The notes below the pieces were generated by a model. The model saw nothing but the letters and a program-made list of their open reading frames with translations, made no database searches and was not told where the DNA came from. Source: an uncultured Clostridia bacterium (GTDB taxonomy: Bacteria > Bacillota > Clostridia > CAKSNL01 > HGM11501). From it: a stretch of DNA of 64,000 bases. This document shows positions 61,641 to 64,000 of this stretch, piece by piece (position 1 is the first letter of the stretch; every line of letters starts with the position of its first letter). The stretch spans positions 124,001-188,000 of the forward strand of contig CAKSNL010000003.1 of assembly GCA_934476235.1 (NCBI GenBank), given 5' to 3'. The position numbers were made by a program, and so were the translations under genes.

Positions 61641-61660
61641 AGGCGGATAAAGCTCCGCCT
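61641..61660 (-). terminator. Hairpin after spoVT, possible weak terminator
   Basis: 7-bp stem AGGCGGA/TCCGCCT with a 6-nt loop, overlapping the spoVT stop; no clear T run on the minus strand, so read-through to the PRC-barrel gene is possible. Confidence 0.4.
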
Positions 61661-62199
61661 TAAAGCTCCATCTGCCGCGCCAAAAATCCCGCAGCAGCGC
61701 CGGCAAGCTTTTCGTCGACCTCGCCGACGGAGTTTTCGGTATCGGAAATGAGCACCACCGAGCCGATGGAATCTCCCTCCGATATGATGGGCATAATAAC
61801 CCCGGCACGGTATTTTTCGATTCCGTCCGCTATCTCGGGTCTGTCGTCGCCGGGGTGATGAACAAAGTTTATCCTGTCGGATATGATCTGTTCAAGCTCG
61901 CGGCTGACTCTTTTTTCAAAAAGCTCTTTTTTGGGAGCGCCGTAAACGGCAACGATATTGTCCTTGTCCGTAATGCACACAGGTTTTCCGGCAGTTTTGG
62001 AAAGGGTCTCGGCATATCCCGCGGCAAAATCGCCGAGCTCTCCTATGGGCGAGTATTTTTTAAATATAACCTCGCCCGATGAATTTGTATATATTTCAAG
62101 AGGGTCGCCTTCGCGGATCTTTAAGGTGCGGCGGATCTCTTTGGGAATAACAACCCGTCCCAGATCATCGATTCTTCTGACAATTCCGGTTGCTTTCAT
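61660..62199 (-). CDS. spoVT: Stage V sporulation protein T
   Basis: A 179-residue transcription regulator. The N-terminal ~50 residues are an AbrB-type swapped-hairpin DNA-binding domain, KATGIVRRIDDLGRVVIPKE, and the rest is a GAF-like domain. This is the SpoVT layout; in Bacillus it tunes sigma-G-dependent forespore genes. Its presence argues that the organism belongs to a sporulating lineage. ATG start with AAAGGAG. The GAF domain ends with FLARQMEL. Confidence 0.95.
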   Translation of the reverse strand: MKATGIVRRIDDLGRVVIPKEIRRTLKIREGDPLEIYTNSSGEVIFKKYSPIGELGDFAAGYAETLSKTAGKPVCITDKDNIVAVYGAPKKELFEKRVSRELEQIISDRINFVHHPGDDRPEIADGIEKYRAGVIMPIISEGDSIGSVVLISDTENSVGEVDEKLAGAAAGFLARQMEL

Positions 62200-62255
62200 A
62201 AATAAAAATCTCCTTTATGCTGATTTATACTATTATTTTTTACAATGCGCCGTTT

Positions 62256-62283
62256 ATTATACTTAATTTGAAAATATTGTGAA
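62256..62283 (-). promoter_or_regulatory. Possible promoter of spoVT
   Basis: Minus strand TTCACA (62283-62278), a 16-nt spacer and TATAAT (62261-62256), about 57 nt before the gene. No clear sigma-G promoter was seen. Confidence 0.5.
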
Positions 62284-62339
62284 TGGCAATTTATTGCAGA
62301 AAAAAGTTGTATAAATGTGTAGATTTTTTAAAAGAAAAG

Positions 62340-62348
62340 TGATATAAT
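62340..62348 (+). promoter_or_regulatory. Extended -10 promoter of the DUF4317 gene
   Basis: TGATATAAT at 62340-62348, an extended -10 element with no good -35 box at the right distance. It lies 30 nt before the start codon. Confidence 0.5.
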
Positions 62349-62378
62349 GAAAAAAGCAGATAAAAAGGAGATTTTTTG

Positions 62379-63506
62379 ATGAATGAAAAAGAATTAAAGG
62401 AAATAAGAAGGCGTTTTCGCCCCGATAAATGCAATATCAGAAACATAAGAGGGTGCTTTGTTAACGATAAGGGCGAGATAGTGACGGAGTTTGACCAGTC
62501 GCTTGCCGTGACGAGCAATGATGAAACGGAGAGAATTTTGGGGATAATGAAAAAGGCTCTTTCCGGACGGCTTAAAAAGAACCTTATAGATATAAACTTT
62601 ACGATAGCGCAGGTAGAGGAAAGCGAGGAGCACTCTCTTTTGATGAGAATGAAAAAATCGGAGCTTTCGGACGATGAGGCGGTGAAAGCGTTTTTCAAAA
62701 AAACGGCGGACAGTGTGTCGCTCGGAGAAAATTACGTTATCTTACTGGCGTGCGATAAATACGACGTGTTTTCCTACTCGTCGGATTCCGAGCGGGAGGA
62801 GGATTCGAGCGAGGTTTATACTTACATAGTCGCCGCTGTTTGCCCGGTTAAAAGAACAAAGGGAGCGCTGTCGTTCCATGCTTATGACAATTCATTTAAG
62901 TGCCTGGCGGGCGACACCGTTATTTCCGCGCCGGAGATAGGTTTTCTTTTCCCGGCGTTTGACGACCGCGCGTCCAACATCTACAGTGCGCTTTACTACA
63001 CGAAAAACACCTCCGAAAATCAGGAAGCGTTCATTGAAAGCGTGTTCAATTCTCCGCTCCCGATGCCGGCTGCGGTGCAAAAGGAAAGCTTTTCGGAGTG
63101 CCTCACAGAATCCTTCGGCGACAAGCTTGATTTTGAGGTCGTGAAGGCGGTAAACGAGCGTATAGCCGATATTATAGAGGATCACAAAAATTCAAAGGAT
63201 GATGAGCCGCTACTTTTCACAAAGAGCGCCGTTCAGGGGGTTTTGACCTCGTGCGGGGCAGATGATGAGACCGTCGGCGCTTTCGGAGAGAAATATGAGG
63301 AAAGCTTCGGCAAAAATTCCGAGATAAGCCCGGAAAATATTATTGAGACCAAAAAGTTCGAGCTTAAAACGCCGGACGTTTCGGTGAAAGTAAATCCCGA
63401 CAGGCGCGATCTTGTTTCTGTCGAAATAATAAACGGAACAAAGTACATCATGATACGTGCCGATGAGAATGTTGAAGTCAACGGAATGGATATTAAGATA
63501 AAATAA
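62379..63506 (+). CDS. DUF4317 domain protein
   Basis: A 375-residue soluble protein that matches the DUF4317 family of Clostridia. It begins NEKELKEIRRRFRPDKCNI, the typical start, and has a central YTYIVAAVCPVKRTKGAL block and a C-terminal VKVNPDRRDLVSVEIING-like stretch. No signal peptide, TM helix or catalytic motif is visible. The function of the family is not known. The start at 62379 has AAAGGAG 8 nt upstream; an in-frame TTG one codon earlier is less likely. The next gene starts 18 nt after its stop. Confidence 0.82.
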   Translation: MNEKELKEIRRRFRPDKCNIRNIRGCFVNDKGEIVTEFDQSLAVTSNDETERILGIMKKALSGRLKKNLIDINFTIAQVEESEEHSLLMRMKKSELSDDEAVKAFFKKTADSVSLGENYVILLACDKYDVFSYSSDSEREEDSSEVYTYIVAAVCPVKRTKGALSFHAYDNSFKCLAGDTVISAPEIGFLFPAFDDRASNIYSALYYTKNTSENQEAFIESVFNSPLPMPAAVQKESFSECLTESFGDKLDFEVVKAVNERIADIIEDHKNSKDDEPLLFTKSAVQGVLTSCGADDETVGAFGEKYEESFGKNSEISPENIIETKKFELKTPDVSVKVNPDRRDLVSVEIINGTKYIMIRADENVEVNGMDIKIK

Positions 63507-63524
63507 TAAGGGAAGGGATATTTT

Positions 63525-64000
63525 TTGCACATCCTTTTGCATATAATTACGATAACGCGCCACCGCCATGAAGTAATCAAAAACTGCTTTAAGGCGGGAA
63601 TAGGGTTACAGGGGATTTTTCATGACCTTTCAAAATACTCACCGGCGGAGCTTATTCCATCGGTAAAGCTTTATCAGGGGACGAGAAGCCCGAACGAGCG
63701 CGCGAGGGAGCTTTACGGCTATTCCTCCGCATGGCTGCACCATAAAGGGCGGAACAAGCACCATTTCGAATACTGGAGCGACATTAACATGGAAACGAAG
63801 CATTATGAGCCGGTCAAAATGCCGGAGCGGTATCTTAAAGAAATGGTGTGCGACAGAATCGCCGCGTCAAAAATATATAAAAAAGAGAGCTATACCGATT
63901 CATCGGCGTTTGAATATCTTTTAAAGAGCACCGATAAAGACGCTATGCATAAGGATACATATGACGCACTTTTCTTTTTGCTTAACATGCTTTCGGAAAA
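63525..64000 (+). CDS. DUF5662 family protein (cut off by the window end)
   Basis: An open frame of at least 158 codons that runs off the end of the window. It starts at a TTG with GGAAGGG 7 nt before it. The N-terminal block ITRHRHEVIKNC is followed by GIFHDLSKYSPAEL, an HD-like pair, and SAWLHHKGRNKHHFEYW with several more His residues. This matches DUF5662, a family related to HD-type metal phosphohydrolases and once mislabelled as catalase. It is likely co-transcribed with the DUF4317 gene. Confidence 0.8.
   Translation, partial: MHILLHIITITRHRHEVIKNCFKAGIGLQGIFHDLSKYSPAELIPSVKLYQGTRSPNERARELYGYSSAWLHHKGRNKHHFEYWSDINMETKHYEPVKMPERYLKEMVCDRIAASKIYKKESYTDSSAFEYLLKSTDKDAMHKDTYDALFFLLNMLSE

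Noticed and set aside
1..64000. Search for defence islands, prophage, integrases and transposases
   Set aside because: No gene in the window carries such motifs; all operons look like core chromosome.

Overview
The window looks like a chromosomal segment of an anaerobic, spore-forming-lineage Firmicute of class Clostridia. The support is a SpoVT regulator, a flavin-linked [FeFe]-hydrogenase operon, MurT/GatD for peptidoglycan amidation, SLH-domain (S-layer type) and copper-amine-oxidase-like 'stalk' surface proteins, an ECF vitamin transport module, T-box and THF riboswitches, and consensus SigA promoters with 16-17 nt spacers. Two secreted carbohydrate-esterase-like proteins suggest a plant-fibre or gut niche (inference). 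No rRNA, tRNA, phage, transposase or CRISPR array was seen; base composition and gene style look uniform.

Layout. 1-1.4 kb: CNNM/CorC-type membrane protein. 1.4-5.7 kb: hydCBA operon (NuoE-like, NuoF-like, [FeFe] hydrogenase). 5.7-12.6 kb: one long operon ecfA1-ecfA2-ecfT-truA-DUF5711-cvpA-serine hydrolase. 12.6-15.1 kb: THF riboswitch, folT, a small unknown gene, pncB. 15.2-21.2 kb: an exporter operon (adaptor with a duplicated module, MacB-like ATPase and permease) ending in an SLH protein. 21.3-22.1 kb: PHP phosphoesterase. 22.2-25.8 kb, minus strand: rnhA-acn-icd. 26-31.8 kb: GNAT, a 45-residue peptide, a large SASA-type esterase and a stalk-CE2 esterase. 31.8-36.1 kb: glycerol-3-phosphate operon (glpP, mgtC-like, glpA-like, glpB-like, DUF1667) with a terminator hairpin in its leader. 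36.2-38.2 kb: AI-2E family protein and Mrp ATPase.

38.2-40.3 kb: a three-gene cassette of a secreted stalk protein, an ECF sigma factor and its membrane anti-sigma factor. The secreted protein and the anti-sigma factor carry the same C-terminal domain. 40.3-40.6 kb: a gene-free stretch rich in hairpins. 40.6-42.7 kb, minus: T-box-controlled thrS lacking the TGS domain. 42.7-45.1 kb, minus: a second SLH protein. 45.2-48.5 kb, minus: FtsX-type ABC system whose promoter overlaps a perfect 17-bp inverted repeat. 48.5-52.5 kb, minus: sbcD-sbcC. 52.6-54.4 kb: RNase J. 54.4-57.7 kb, minus: lnt-birA-MFS. 57.8-59.9 kb: murT-gatD. 59.9-61.6 kb, minus: PRC-barrel protein, a 58-residue membrane protein and an AI-2E family protein. 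61.7-62.2 kb, minus: spoVT. 62.4-64 kb: DUF4317 and a truncated DUF5662 gene.

How it fits together. The ECF energising module and the THF-riboswitch-controlled FolT lie 4 kb apart and can form a folate importer. Acn and Icd make 2-oxoglutarate from citrate. The hydrogenase trimer recycles NADH and reduced ferredoxin to H2. Envelope functions recur: SLH proteins, esterases, Lnt, MurT/GatD, exporter, ECF sigma sensor. The best candidates for undescribed biology are the sigma/anti-sigma/stalk trio with the shared sensor domain, the glpP leader hairpin that looks autoregulated by antitermination, the operator hairpin of the FtsX ABC operon, and the structured intergenic element at 40.3-40.5 kb. 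All functional assignments come from motif reading; no database search was run.
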